The translations under genes and the position numbers were made by a program. A stretch of 64,000 bases of DNA from MFZZ01 sp964582715 (lineage in GTDB: Bacteria > Patescibacteriota > Microgenomatia > UBA1406 > GWC2-37-13), in NCBI GenBank assembly GCA_964582715.1, contig CAZOSM010000001.1:310001-374000 (forward strand). The letters run 5' to 3'. Position 1 is the stretch's first letter; each line of letters begins with the position of its first letter. The notes below the pieces were generated by a model, which saw only the letters and a list, made by a program, of their open reading frames with translations, did not search any database and was not told the origin of the DNA. Shown piece by piece: positions 40,105 through 49,383 of this stretch.

Positions 40105-41430
40105 ATGCAGGACAAACAAATTTACAACTTAATCGAAAAAGAAGAAATTCGCCAAAAAGAAGGCGTCGAACTTATTCCCTCCGAAAACTACGCTTCTACT
40201 CACGTACGTACAGCTCTTTCCTCAGCTTTAGTGAATAAATATTCAGAAGGATACCCGGGTAAAAGATATTATGGTGGCAATGAAATTATTGATGATGTTG
40301 AAATAATAGCCAGAGAACGGGCAAAAGAGCTATTTGGTGTTGAGCATGCAAATGTACAGCCTTACTCTGGTTCTCCAGCCAACCTCGCTGTTTATTTAGC
40401 TACATGCCAGCCCAGAGATACAGTTATGGGTCAGGCTCTTGTTGCCGGTGGCCACTTAACTCATGGGCATATGGTCTCCGCAACAGGTATTTTCTTTAAT
40501 AGTGTGCAGTATGGTGTGTTGCCAGAAGTTACAAAAGATGGAGACTTATTTGATTATGACGAGATTAGAAAACTAGTACAAAAACATAAACCAAAACTTA
40601 TCTGGGTTGGAGCAACAGCTTACCCCCTTCAATTTAAATACGAAAAATTTGCAAAGATAGCAGATGAAGTGGGAGCATATCTTGCTGCAGATATTGCACA
40701 TGTTGCCGGACTTATTGCTGGTGGTGCTCACCCATCTCCTGTTCCTCATGTACATATTGTCACAACAACTACTCATAAAACGCTTCGTGGCCCAAGAGGT
40801 GCTATGATTATGGTTACTAAAAAAGGATTAGAAAAAGATCCAGAACTTCCCAAAAAAATAGATAAAGCTGTTTTTCCAGGATTACAAGGCGGCCCACACG
40901 ACAACCAAACAGCAGCAATTGCCATTGCATTGTACGAAGCAATGCAGCCATCATTTAAAGAATATGCACACCAGGTAGTAAAGAACGCCAAAACACTGGC
41001 AAAAACCCTTGTTGATCATGGATTTAAAGTGGTCGGCAATACATCTGAGAATCATTTAGTCCTTGTTGATTTATCACCAACACATGGACCGGGCGCTGGT
41101 TACTTTGCAGAATATGCTCTCGATCATGTCGGCTTGACTTTAAATAAAAATACAGTTCCTGGCGAACCAGGCTCACCGTTTTACCCATCTGGCATAAGGC
41201 TTGGGACTCCTGCTGCTACAACCCGAGGTATGAAAGAAAAGGAAATGGTGTTTATTGGTAATGTGATGAATAAAGTTCTGGATAGGGTAAAAAAATATAA
41301 ACTACCTGCAGATAAAACAGCAAGAAAGGAATACTTTAAGAAGTTTAAATCAGAAATAGATAAGGATCGTCATTTAAAAGGAATAAGAGAAAAAGTAACT
41401 CAAATGGTCTTACCATTCCCAATTCCGTAA
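40105..41430 (+). CDS. glyA: serine hydroxymethyltransferase
   Basis: PLP enzyme interconverting serine and glycine with tetrahydrofolate. The 441 residues include LIPSENYASTHVRTALSSALVNKYSEGYPGKRYYGGNEIID, NVQPYSGSPANLAVYLA, ADIAHVAGLIAGGAHPSP and the PLP-lysine segment TTTTHKTLRGPRGAMIM (about residue 225). RLGTPAATTRGMKEKEM follows near the C-terminus. Some 20 residues are added at the C-terminus compared with E. coli. It is divergent from folC, and the two share one-carbon metabolism. Confidence 0.96.
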   Translation: MQDKQIYNLIEKEEIRQKEGVELIPSENYASTHVRTALSSALVNKYSEGYPGKRYYGGNEIIDDVEIIARERAKELFGVEHANVQPYSGSPANLAVYLATCQPRDTVMGQALVAGGHLTHGHMVSATGIFFNSVQYGVLPEVTKDGDLFDYDEIRKLVQKHKPKLIWVGATAYPLQFKYEKFAKIADEVGAYLAADIAHVAGLIAGGAHPSPVPHVHIVTTTTHKTLRGPRGAMIMVTKKGLEKDPELPKKIDKAVFPGLQGGPHDNQTAAIAIALYEAMQPSFKEYAHQVVKNAKTLAKTLVDHGFKVVGNTSENHLVLVDLSPTHGPGAGYFAEYALDHVGLTLNKNTVPGEPGSPFYPSGIRLGTPAATTRGMKEKEMVFIGNVMNKVLDRVKKYKLPADKTARKEYFKKFKSEIDKDRHLKGIREKVTQMVLPFPIP

Positions 41431-41463
41431 TCTTTGAGCTGGAACACATAGTATAATTACGTT

Positions 41464-41769
41464 ATGAATAAGCTTTTGATTGGGGCAGACCTTCTCATGA
41501 TTGCTGTCTTTGCATGGAAGTTTAATAGTTTTCCACAACAGATTCCGCTTCTCTATTCGAGACCATGGGGTGAACCTCAAATCGTTGAGTTTTGGTATAT
41601 AGTCCTTTTGCCAATATTGATGCATATTTTTTATTTTCTTAATATCTTCATTGCAAAAAAATATTTTAAAACAGAAGAGATTTTTCAAAAGCTCTTTATG
41701 GCAGCCAATATCTTTGCGATTGTGGGTTTTACCGGTATTTTTCTTAAAATCATCTTTTTAATAACCTAA
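41464..41769 (+). CDS. small three-helix membrane protein, 101 residues
   Basis: Unrecognised with certainty. Three hydrophobic segments (about 4-20, 42-62 and 78-98) surround PQQIPLLYSRPWGEPQI, a loop reminiscent of the DUF1648-type motif (IPLHF...G) found at the start of some small membrane proteins. A TATAAT at 41452-41457 ends six bases before the ATG, so it could start its own leaderless transcript. The next gene begins two bases after its stop, suggesting that it is co-transcribed with the WecA/MraY-like transferase. Confidence 0.75.
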   Translation: MNKLLIGADLLMIAVFAWKFNSFPQQIPLLYSRPWGEPQIVEFWYIVLLPILMHIFYFLNIFIAKKYFKTEEIFQKLFMAANIFAIVGFTGIFLKIIFLIT

Positions 41770-41770
41770 T

Positions 41771-42835
41771 ATGGAATCATATTATATTTTTCTTACGTCC
41801 ACACTTATCGCTCTATTAACCACTCCACTTGCTATTACCTTTGCCCGAAAATTTGGTTTGCTCACTGATGTCAAGGACCGCAAGCACCCGGCTCATACAC
41901 ATAAAGGAATTATTCCAAGAGCAGGAGGCATCCCCATTTATGCGGCTCTTCTTATTACTACGCTTATTTTCATTCAACCCAATAAGATTATTACCGGCAT
42001 TCTTATTGCCAATGGATTTCTCCTTATCTTAGGATTACTTGATGATAAATATGATTTGTCTCCTTACTTGAGATTTATTATTAATCTGACAATCTCCACC
42101 CTTGTTGTTGCATTCGGTCTCGGTATTCCTTTTATCTCCAACCCATTTGGTGGAGTTATACAGCTTGATGCATGGAAATTTACCTTTGACTTTTTTGGTG
42201 TGCGAAATATCCTGGTTCTTGCAGATATCTTAGCTATTATTTGGCTGACCTGGACTATGAACATGGTGAACTGGAGTAAAGGTGTAGATGGTCAATTACC
42301 TGGCTTTGTTTCTATTACTGCACTCTTTTTAGGGTTATTATCTCAGCAGTTTGTATCTCACGATATAAGGGCAGAAACAGTTACCCACTTGTCTTTTATT
42401 GTTGCCGGAGCATATCTAGGGTTTTTGCCATATAACTTTTTCCCACAAAGGATTATGCCAGGTTATGGAGGTGGTGCTATGGCTGGCTTTTTACTTGGAA
42501 TTTTATCTATTCTCTCTTTTGGAAAAGTGGGTACCGCAATTTTAGTTCTTGCCATACCCACAATAGATGCTGTCTATACAATAATTAGAAGGTTACATAA
42601 AAAATCCTCTCCTTTTAGAGCAGATTGGGGACATTTTCACCATAGACTTATAGAGATTGGATGGGGTAAACGGCGTATTGCAGTATTCTATTGGCTTATT
42701 TCCTTTATTCTCGGGCTTTCAAGTTTATTTTTAAGTGGATTAGAAAAACTACTAGCATTCATAACCATAGGAGTTCTCCTTCTGGTCTTCATTTTTATTA
42801 CCGAACGTATCAAGCAAGGCGATTTGGTAAAATAA
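41771..42835 (+). CDS. WecA/MraY-like polyprenyl-phosphate N-acetylhexosamine-1-phosphate transferase
   Basis: Integral membrane enzyme of 354 residues with about ten helices that loads a sugar-1-phosphate onto a lipid carrier. Family motifs are DVKDRKHPAHTHKGIIPRAGGIPIYA, the Asp-rich LGLLDDKYDLSPYLRF, NMVNWSKGVDGQLPG and the C-terminal HHRLIEIGWGKRRI with RADWGHFHH, the His-rich motif of WecA/TagO enzymes. MraY is less likely because of this motif. It provides a second route of lipid-linked glycan initiation besides the sugar transferase at 11730-12401. Confidence 0.9.
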   Translation: MESYYIFLTSTLIALLTTPLAITFARKFGLLTDVKDRKHPAHTHKGIIPRAGGIPIYAALLITTLIFIQPNKIITGILIANGFLLILGLLDDKYDLSPYLRFIINLTISTLVVAFGLGIPFISNPFGGVIQLDAWKFTFDFFGVRNILVLADILAIIWLTWTMNMVNWSKGVDGQLPGFVSITALFLGLLSQQFVSHDIRAETVTHLSFIVAGAYLGFLPYNFFPQRIMPGYGGGAMAGFLLGILSILSFGKVGTAILVLAIPTIDAVYTIIRRLHKKSSPFRADWGHFHHRLIEIGWGKRRIAVFYWLISFILGLSSLFLSGLEKLLAFITIGVLLLVFIFITERIKQGDLVK

Positions 42836-42847
42836 GAAGCGATAAAC

Positions 42848-44044
42848 ATGAAAATTACTATTGGTATTTCTTCCGGTATTGCTGCATTTAAAATACTTGA
42901 CCTTATACCTATGCTTCAAAAAAAAGGTCATGACGTACAAGTGATCATGACACGAGCTGCTTCTCACATGGTCTCTGTAAAAAAAGTTGAAGAAGTTACC
43001 AAGAAAAAGGTATATATTGATCTTTTTGAAAAAGACTTTGATTATAAAGAAGTTTTAAAAGAAAGAAAAGTTGACCATATTGAGATCGCAAAAAATACAG
43101 ATCTCTTTGTCATTGCGCCAGCTACAGCAAATACACTCGCAAAACTCTCAACTGGCATAAGTGATGATTTCCTCACCACAACTATTCTGGCGACACTGGC
43201 ACCAGTTCTGGTTGTTCCATCTATGAATACCAATATGTGGAATCACCCAACAACGCAGAAGAATATGAAAATACTTCTTCAGTTTGGTTACACTGTGATG
43301 ACACCAGATAGTGGCTGGCTGGCGTGTGGCGTACAAGGGGTAGGCAGACTTCCAGAGATAGAACGTATTGCAGATGAAATTGAGATTATTACGAGTGCTG
43401 CTTCTCGGCTAAAAGGCAAAAAGATTATTGTTACAGCGGGTGGGACTGTAGAATCCTTAGATTCAGCAAGAGTTTTAACGAATAAAAGCACCGGGAAAAT
43501 GGGAGTAGCTCTTGCTGAGACATGTTACAAGCAAGGAGCAGATGTACTTCTCGTTCTAGCAGAAAGCTCTGTACAAACCAACTTGCCTATTGAACAAGTA
43601 ACCTTCCAGACAACAGATGATCTCAAGGATATTCTCCAAAGAAGAGTATTGGGTTATGACACGATTATTCATACAGCAGCAGTATCTGACTACACTGTCG
43701 ATCAATATGACGGCAAGCTCACGAGTGACAAAGCTGTATCGATTGAGCTAAAACCAACGGAAAAAATTATTAATGCTATTAAAGAATGGAATCCACATAT
43801 ACAACTTATCGGTTTTAAAGCTCGTCACGGCATGAACCCAAACAACCTGTATGAACTTTTAAAAACAAAGTTTGAAGAAACTAAGGCAGATTACCTTATA
43901 GTAAATGATATAAGTCGAACGGATATTGCCTTTGGATCAAACGAAAATGAGGTATACTTGCTCTCAAAAGATGGAGAACAGACTAAGATAGACAAAGATA
44001 CTAAAGAACAAGTTGCTAGAAAGATTATTTCACACATTTTATGA
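42848..44044 (+). CDS. coaBC: bifunctional phosphopantothenoylcysteine decarboxylase / phosphopantothenate-cysteine ligase
   Basis: Catalyses two consecutive steps of coenzyme A synthesis. The FMN-dependent CoaC half (about 1-185) shows ISSGIAAFKILDLIPML, the FMN and substrate motif PSMNTNMWNHPTTQKNM and the catalytic-Cys loop GWLACGVQGVGRLPEIE. The CoaB half (about 195-398) has VTAGGTVESLDSARVLTNKSTGKMGVAL, HTAAVSDYTVDQYDGKLTS and LIGFKARHG. The stop overlaps the miaB start (ATGA). The length is normal. Confidence 0.95.
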   Translation: MKITIGISSGIAAFKILDLIPMLQKKGHDVQVIMTRAASHMVSVKKVEEVTKKKVYIDLFEKDFDYKEVLKERKVDHIEIAKNTDLFVIAPATANTLAKLSTGISDDFLTTTILATLAPVLVVPSMNTNMWNHPTTQKNMKILLQFGYTVMTPDSGWLACGVQGVGRLPEIERIADEIEIITSAASRLKGKKIIVTAGGTVESLDSARVLTNKSTGKMGVALAETCYKQGADVLLVLAESSVQTNLPIEQVTFQTTDDLKDILQRRVLGYDTIIHTAAVSDYTVDQYDGKLTSDKAVSIELKPTEKIINAIKEWNPHIQLIGFKARHGMNPNNLYELLKTKFEETKADYLIVNDISRTDIAFGSNENEVYLLSKDGEQTKIDKDTKEQVARKIISHIL

Positions 44045-45315
44045 AATTTTATATCAAAACCTTCGGGTGCCAACAAAATGTAGCAGACTCCGAGCGAGTA
44101 GAAAAGGAGTTTAATGGTCGTGGTATGACAAAAGCTCGAGGTTACCAAGATGCGAACTACGTAATTATAAATACCTGCATGGTACGAGAAAGTGCTGAGC
44201 ACCGTGTATATGGTTTGGTAAACAATCTGGGAAAAATTAAAGAAGAAAAAATTGCAAAAGGTATTCCTTACAAGATTATAGTTACGGGCTGTATGGTTGG
44301 TATCGCCTTTCGGGATGGTTCGGGTAAATATCTCAAGCGGATACGAGAGATTATGCCAGAAGTAGATGAGTTTATGCCTATTGAGGAAGTGGGTTTTGAT
44401 AACGAACCAGCCCGCCAGAATACAGAACAAGCATGGGTACCTATCTCAAATGGCTGTAATAACTTTTGTACCTTTTGTATTGTTCCATTCACAAGAGGCC
44501 GGGAGATCAGCAGGCCATACGAAGATATTATTGAAGAATGTGTTCACCTCAAGGCAAAACGATATAAAAAAGTCACCTTGCTTGGCCAGAATGTAAACTC
44601 ATATGGCGCTGATCTTATTATGGGGAAAGAAAATATCCATGTCATGCGAGACCTTAATAAAACATACTTTGATAATGAAAAATACATTGCAGACGAAAAA
44701 ATAAAGCAAAATCTTTCTACAATGAAAGCAAAATTTACATACAATGGCCGTGAAGTCCAACCTGTGTACGTAAAACATTTAGGAAAAATGCGTATTCCTA
44801 CTCTCTTCCCTTATTTACTAGAAGATGTAGCTCGCATGGACTTTGAACAGGTAGATTTTTATTCTTCAAACCCCTGGGACTTTTCTGATGAGCTGATTGA
44901 TGTTATAGCTGCTTATGACAATATTACAAGAACAATTCACTTACCTATTCAATCTGGAGATAATAATGTACTAAAACGGATGAACCGCTGGTATACCGCA
45001 GATGAATATCTGGCTATTATCAATAAAATGAAGGCAAAAATTCCTGGTGTGAAGTTTACAACAGATATTATTGTTGGTTTTTGTGGTGAAACAGATAAAG
45101 AGTTTGAAAACACAGTAAAACTGATAAAGGAAGTTGGCTATGATAAAGCATTTATATCTATGTACTCCGAACGCCCCATGACTGCGGCAACCAAAGTACT
45201 CAAAGACGATGTTCCTCATGCAAAAAAGAAAGACCGATGGGAGACACTTGATGAGTTAATTAATGGAAGGTTCAGAAAGGCAGATCGAGCTGTATATGTA
45301 CCACAGGCTGCTTAA
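44041..45315 (+). CDS. miaB: tRNA 2-methylthio-N6-isopentenyladenosine synthase MiaB-like, with insertion and no TRAM domain
   Basis: Radical-SAM methylthiotransferase acting on A37 of tRNAs. The N-terminal UPF0004 domain has its three cluster cysteines (TFGCQQNVADSERVE, NTCMVRESAEHRVYG, TGCMVG). The radical-SAM motif is ISNGCNNFCTFCIVPFTRGRE (CxxxCxxC), followed by TLLGQNVNSYG and IIVGFCGETDKEFENT. About 60 extra residues (roughly 190-255, Lys/Asp/Asn-rich) separate NVNSYG from LFPYLLE, and the protein ends soon after LDELINGRFRKADR without the usual C-terminal TRAM domain. The MVRESAEHRVYG segment favours MiaB over MtaB or RimO. It ends overlapping the phosphatase gene by four bases. Confidence 0.9.
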   Translation: MKFYIKTFGCQQNVADSERVEKEFNGRGMTKARGYQDANYVIINTCMVRESAEHRVYGLVNNLGKIKEEKIAKGIPYKIIVTGCMVGIAFRDGSGKYLKRIREIMPEVDEFMPIEEVGFDNEPARQNTEQAWVPISNGCNNFCTFCIVPFTRGREISRPYEDIIEECVHLKAKRYKKVTLLGQNVNSYGADLIMGKENIHVMRDLNKTYFDNEKYIADEKIKQNLSTMKAKFTYNGREVQPVYVKHLGKMRIPTLFPYLLEDVARMDFEQVDFYSSNPWDFSDELIDVIAAYDNITRTIHLPIQSGDNNVLKRMNRWYTADEYLAIINKMKAKIPGVKFTTDIIVGFCGETDKEFENTVKLIKEVGYDKAFISMYSERPMTAATKVLKDDVPHAKKKDRWETLDELINGRFRKADRAVYVPQAA

Positions 45316-46118
45316 TCTGTAAGCTTCTCCTGTATCTTTTCCTTGTAACCAGGATGGCAAGCAAAAAAACGATACTTCTTATTTGGTTCAGTAAGATCAA
45401 ATTCGATTTCATCACCAAGCCAATTGTACATCTTGTACCCCATTTCATTGAGAATGAGCTTACCTGGCGCGATATCCCAAATACTACATCCAGCTAAAAC
45501 AACTGACCCGGCTATATTTTCAGAAAGAAGTGCCAGCTCCCATCCCGCCGCACCCACCATACGTATACCTCGAAAATACTGTTTGAGATCAAGTAGCTTC
45601 TTACCAAGACCTGCATTTATATCATCATGTGAAGATAAAGATGAATATAAAAACGTATTCTGTAAATCTTTTTTTACGAGTTTAAGCTCCAATTTTTTAC
45701 TTCCTTTCTGCACAAAAGAACCCTTCTCTTTTTGGGCAAAATAACAATACTCTTTTTCAGGGAAATACATCACACCAGCAAGCAGTTCTCCTTTATGTAA
45801 ATAAGCAATAAGAACGCAGTAATCTTCTATCCCTGTCGCAAAGTTACTGGTACCATCAAGAGGGTCAATAACAAATGTATGTTCACCCACTTTGTGCAGG
45901 CCTTCTTCACCAATAAAACCAATATCCTTTTCCTCGATTCCTTTTTTCCTCATTTCACGTACTATATAGTTCTTTATTCTATCCTGTGATTCAAGATCTG
46001 CTTTTGTGACTATATTCTGATGATTAGTTTTGTTTACCACATCGAGTTCGGTAGTCTTAAAATATTTTCTTAATACAGTTCCCCCTTCTTTTGCAGCATT
46101 TTTTATTATGTTAAGCAT
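45312..46118 (-). CDS. inositol monophosphatase family protein
   Basis: Mg-dependent phosphatase fold of 268 residues. The metal site is visible as GEEGLHKVG (Glu) and VIDPLDGTSNFATGIEDYCV (DPLDGT motif, about 81-100), and WDIAPGKLILNEMGYKMYNW (Asp of WDxxAG) near residue 217. Substrate could be inositol-1-phosphate, fructose-1,6-bisphosphate or 3'-phosphoadenosine-5'-phosphate; the sequence does not decide. TGTTATACT (46136-46128), an extended -10, ends nine bases before the ATG, so transcription is probably leaderless. Its stop overlaps the miaB stop within TTAA. Confidence 0.9.
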   Translation of the reverse strand: MLNIIKNAAKEGGTVLRKYFKTTELDVVNKTNHQNIVTKADLESQDRIKNYIVREMRKKGIEEKDIGFIGEEGLHKVGEHTFVIDPLDGTSNFATGIEDYCVLIAYLHKGELLAGVMYFPEKEYCYFAQKEKGSFVQKGSKKLELKLVKKDLQNTFLYSSLSSHDDINAGLGKKLLDLKQYFRGIRMVGAAGWELALLSENIAGSVVLAGCSIWDIAPGKLILNEMGYKMYNWLGDEIEFDLTEPNKKYRFFACHPGYKEKIQEKLTD

Positions 46119-46127
46119 AGTAAGGCC

Positions 46128-46136
46128 AGTATAACA
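46128..46136 (-). promoter_or_regulatory. extended -10 of the inositol-phosphatase-like gene
   Basis: Minus-strand TGT followed by TATACT, nine bases before the ATG at 46118. The predicted start falls within about two or three bases of the start codon. No strong -35 is seen. Confidence 0.6.
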
Positions 46137-46175
46137 TGGATTGGTAAAATGTAAGTAAATTCTTTAAATTTGAGG

Positions 46176-46203
46176 TTACAAGTCTACTTGAACATGCTAC
46201 AAT
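46176..46203 (+). promoter_or_regulatory. promoter of rfbB, predicted leaderless
   Basis: TTACAA (46176-46181), 16 bases, TACAAT (46198-46203) preceded by TGC, an extended -10. The ATG at 46211 follows after seven bases, so the transcript would begin at or next to the start codon. Confidence 0.65.
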
Positions 46204-46210
46204 TACTCAT

Positions 46211-47218
46211 ATGAAAATGCTTGTAACCGGTGGCGCAGGCTTCATCGGATCTAACTTTGTTCGTTATTGGCTTAATAAACACCCAGAAGACCAGGTTTTT
46301 AACTTCGATAAACTTACCTATGCAGGTAACCTGGAAAATTTATCGGATATTCAAGATAATCCAAACTATACGTTTATCAAAGGTGATATCTGTAATAAAG
46401 AAGAAGTAGATGCAGCAGTAAAAATGGTAGATACCATTGTGCACTTTGCAGCAGAAAGTCATGTCGATCGTTCTATACAAGATGCAGCTCCTTTTATAAA
46501 AACAAATATCGAAGGAACGTATGTTCTTCTTGAAGCCGCAATGAAAAATAATATTAAGCGTTTTCATCATATCTCTACTGACGAAGTTTTTGGCGCACTT
46601 CCTTTAGATACCGAGGAAAAATTTAATGATAACACACCATACAACCCACGAAGTCCCTATTCAGCTTCAAAAGCTGCATCAGATCACTTAGTACATGCAT
46701 ATCACACAACCTATGACCTTCCTGTAACTATTTCTAACTGTTCCAACAACTTTGGTCCATACATGTTTCCAGAAAAACTCATTCCTCTTGCTATAACAAA
46801 CCTCATTGAAGGTAAAAAAGTACCAGTGTATGGCGATGGACTATATGTACGCGACTGGCTGTATGTAGAAGATCACTGCCGCGCAATAGATTTTATTCTG
46901 CAAAAAGGTCAGATCGGTAAAACATACTTAGTTGGTGGACTTACAGAAGATATTCCCAATATTGAAGTCATCAAACGAATTCTTAAAATTATGGGTAAAG
47001 GGGAAGACCAGATTGAGTATGTAAAAGACAGGCCTGGACACGACAGGAGATACGCAATCGATTGGTCTACTATTCAAAAAGAACTCGGTTGGGAACCACA
47101 ATACAACTTCGACGAAGCTCTTGAGAAAACCATTCAATGGTACAAAGATAATGAGTCTTGGTGGAAACATGTTAAAAGTGGCGAGTATCAAGAATACTAT
47201 AAAAAACAGTATGCTTAA
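46211..47218 (+). CDS. rfbB: dTDP-glucose 4,6-dehydratase
   Basis: NAD-dependent SDR enzyme making dTDP-4-keto-6-deoxyglucose, a precursor of dTDP-rhamnose. The 335 residues have the Rossmann loop LVTGGAGFIGSNFVRYW, the DKLTYAGN substrate and NAD segment, HFAAESHVDRSI, STDEVFGAL, the catalytic YSASKAASDHLVHAYHTTY (YxxxK), and SNNFGPYMFPEKLIPL. First gene of the nucleotide-sugar run; rfbA and rfbC are not in the window. It overlaps rfbD by eight bases. Confidence 0.95.
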   Translation: MKMLVTGGAGFIGSNFVRYWLNKHPEDQVFNFDKLTYAGNLENLSDIQDNPNYTFIKGDICNKEEVDAAVKMVDTIVHFAAESHVDRSIQDAAPFIKTNIEGTYVLLEAAMKNNIKRFHHISTDEVFGALPLDTEEKFNDNTPYNPRSPYSASKAASDHLVHAYHTTYDLPVTISNCSNNFGPYMFPEKLIPLAITNLIEGKKVPVYGDGLYVRDWLYVEDHCRAIDFILQKGQIGKTYLVGGLTEDIPNIEVIKRILKIMGKGEDQIEYVKDRPGHDRRYAIDWSTIQKELGWEPQYNFDEALEKTIQWYKDNESWWKHVKSGEYQEYYKKQYA

Positions 47219-48032
47219 GGTTGCAGTAACTGGACCCAATGGGCTTATTGGGTCAAAAGTCATTTCGCTTCTACAAAACGACTTTACGTTTATTCCTCTG
47301 TCTCATCAGGATTTTGATGTGACTAACAAAAAAACTGTAGCAGATAAACTTTCTTCACTAGATTTCGATATATTACTTCACTTAGCTGGTTATACCAATG
47401 TAGAAGGCGCAGAGAAAGACAGAAGTGCCGCACACCTTCTGAATGTAGATGGAACAAGCAACATCTTTCATGCCATAGAGAATACTAATAAAAAAATGAT
47501 TTATATCTCGACAGATTTTGTTTTTGATGGCACAAACCCACCCTATGACGAAGACAGTAAACCAAACCCACTTGGCTATTATGCACAGACCAAATACCGT
47601 GGCGAACAGGTAGTCAAAAACCAGGCTATGATTGTCCGCATTAGCTTCCCTTATGGTAATCCTCATTCAAAAAAACCCGATTTTATTATGCGTGTCAAAC
47701 ACTTACTTGAAGAAGGGACTAAACTGAATATGATTACAGATAGCGCCATAACACCAACTTATATTGATGATATTGCATTTGGATTAAAACACTTAATGAA
47801 TAATTTTACTCCTGATATTTATCATTTGGTTGGTCCACAAGCACTTTCTCCTTATGAATGTGGCATAGCAGTTGCCAAGCACTTTGGGTTAGACAAATCG
47901 CTTATTAAAAAAACTTCATATGATGAATATGAAAAAGACAAAGCGCCTCGGCCACAATACTCAGAAATCAAAAGTATTAAGAATAATTTTCAACCCATGA
48001 GACCTCTTTCTGAGGGCTTAAAAAGTTTGTAA
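47211..48032 (+). CDS. rfbD: dTDP-4-dehydrorhamnose reductase
   Basis: NADPH-dependent SDR that completes dTDP-rhamnose. The 273 residues start MLKVAVTGPNGLIGSKVISL and contain LLHLAGYTNVEGAEKDRSAAHLLNVDGT, ISTDFVFDGTNPPYDEDSKPNPLGYYAQTKYRGEQVV (YxxxK) and a C-terminal DKAPRPQYSEIKS. I place the start at 47211, where the nucleotide-binding loop begins; the frame is open further upstream inside rfbB but without family support. Slightly short but complete. Confidence 0.9.
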   Translation: MLKVAVTGPNGLIGSKVISLLQNDFTFIPLSHQDFDVTNKKTVADKLSSLDFDILLHLAGYTNVEGAEKDRSAAHLLNVDGTSNIFHAIENTNKKMIYISTDFVFDGTNPPYDEDSKPNPLGYYAQTKYRGEQVVKNQAMIVRISFPYGNPHSKKPDFIMRVKHLLEEGTKLNMITDSAITPTYIDDIAFGLKHLMNNFTPDIYHLVGPQALSPYECGIAVAKHFGLDKSLIKKTSYDEYEKDKAPRPQYSEIKSIKNNFQPMRPLSEGLKSL

Positions 48033-48071
48033 TAATAGGTCTTTGACCTTGCTTTTCAGTTCAGCATCCTT

Positions 48072-48077
48072 TATTAT
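48072..48077 (+). promoter_or_regulatory. -10 element before ugd, predicted leaderless
   Basis: TATTAT ends seven bases before the ATG at 48085, inside the 52-base gap after rfbD. This could start an internal transcript of the nucleotide-sugar run. Confidence 0.45.
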
Positions 48078-48084
48078 TTCCCTT

Positions 48085-49380
48085 ATGACAATTTCATTTA
48101 TCGGTCATGGATATGTAGGATTAGTTACCGCTTGTGTATTCGCAGACTTTGGTAATGATGTATGGGTAATTGGTCATACTCCAGAAAAGATCAAAAAACT
48201 TCAGAATGGTGATCCACTCATTTATGAACCAGGGTTAGCAGAACTTCTTAAAAAGAATTTAGATGCCAACCGACTTCATTTTACAATTGACTACGACAAA
48301 GCTATTCCAGCATCTGAGATTGTGTTTATCACAGTTGGAACTCCACCAAAAGCAAATGGTGAAGCTGATCTTTCAACCGTATATACTGTTGCAGAACAGA
48401 TTGCCAAGCACTTGAAGAAAGGATTTACTGTAGTTTCTTGTAAAAGTACAGTGCCAGTTGGTACGAACCTTGAAGTTGAAAAGATTTTGAATAAACACAA
48501 ACCAGAAGGTGCAGAAGTAGCCGTTGCTTCCTGCCCAGAATTTTTACGCGAAGGCACTGGAATTAGTGATACTATCAATCCAGACCGCGTAGTCATTGGA
48601 TCTAATTCTCAAAAAGCTATCGATGCACTGCTCGAGGTACACAAACCACTCCCTGGTGAGCGAGTTATTACTGATCTTGCTTCTGCAGAAATCATTAAAT
48701 ACGCTTCAAATGCAATGCTTGCAACAAAAATTTCCTTTGCAAACCTTATTTCTTTATATGCAGAAAAAGCAGGCGGAGATATTGAAACTATTATGGACGC
48801 AGTTGGTTTTGATAATAGAATTGGAAGAAAATTCCTTTATGCGGGTATTGGATATGGTGGTTCCTGCTTCCCAAAAGACGTAAAAGCTCTTATAAGCACT
48901 GGGAAACAACTTGATGTAGATACCCAGTTACTGGACTCCGTGGAAGAAATAAATGAAAAAGTAATGATTAATTATGTTCAGAAGGTACTTCACAATGTCA
49001 AAGGTAAAAAACTTGCTGTGTGGGGTTTGAGTTTTAAACCAAATACTGATGATATTCGTTTTGCACCATCTCTCTATATTATTGAAGAACTGGTCTCAAA
49101 AGGATATGAGATCACCGCTTATGACCCAGCAGCCCAAAAAAATGTAAAAAGAAAAATTGGGGACAAAATAACATATGTAGAAAATCCATATGATGCAGTC
49201 AAAGATGCCGATGGACTTTGTATTCTCACCGAATGGAATGAGTTTATGCAAGCAGATTTGAATAAAGTTAAAAAGCTGATGAAAACTCCTGTCATTATCG
49301 ATGGACGTAACCTCTATCAACCGTCTAAAATAAAAGAATTAGGCTTTACTTACATTTCCACTGGAAGAGTAAGCGTTTAA
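48085..49380 (+). CDS. ugd: UDP-glucose 6-dehydrogenase
   Basis: Oxidises UDP-glucose to UDP-glucuronate with two NAD. The 431 residues begin MTISFIGHGYVGLVTACVFA (Rossmann GxGYxG). They contain FITVGTPPKANGEADLSTVY, SKSTVPVGTNLEVE-type segments, CPEFLREGTGISDTINPDRVVIG, EIIKYASNAMLATKISFAN and the catalytic-Cys loop GIGYGGSCFPKDVKAL (about 256-271). I choose the ATG at 48085; an upstream in-frame ATG at 48043 would add a hydrophobic stretch before the Rossmann fold. Its product is the substrate of the next gene. Confidence 0.95.
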   Translation: MTISFIGHGYVGLVTACVFADFGNDVWVIGHTPEKIKKLQNGDPLIYEPGLAELLKKNLDANRLHFTIDYDKAIPASEIVFITVGTPPKANGEADLSTVYTVAEQIAKHLKKGFTVVSCKSTVPVGTNLEVEKILNKHKPEGAEVAVASCPEFLREGTGISDTINPDRVVIGSNSQKAIDALLEVHKPLPGERVITDLASAEIIKYASNAMLATKISFANLISLYAEKAGGDIETIMDAVGFDNRIGRKFLYAGIGYGGSCFPKDVKALISTGKQLDVDTQLLDSVEEINEKVMINYVQKVLHNVKGKKLAVWGLSFKPNTDDIRFAPSLYIIEELVSKGYEITAYDPAAQKNVKRKIGDKITYVENPYDAVKDADGLCILTEWNEFMQADLNKVKKLMKTPVIIDGRNLYQPSKIKELGFTYISTGRVSV

Positions 49381-49383
49381 CTT

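Noticed and set aside
47121..47210. Longer rfbD start inside rfbB
   Set aside because: The added 30 residues are out-of-frame rfbB coding sequence without family similarity; the Rossmann loop begins at the ATG at 47211.
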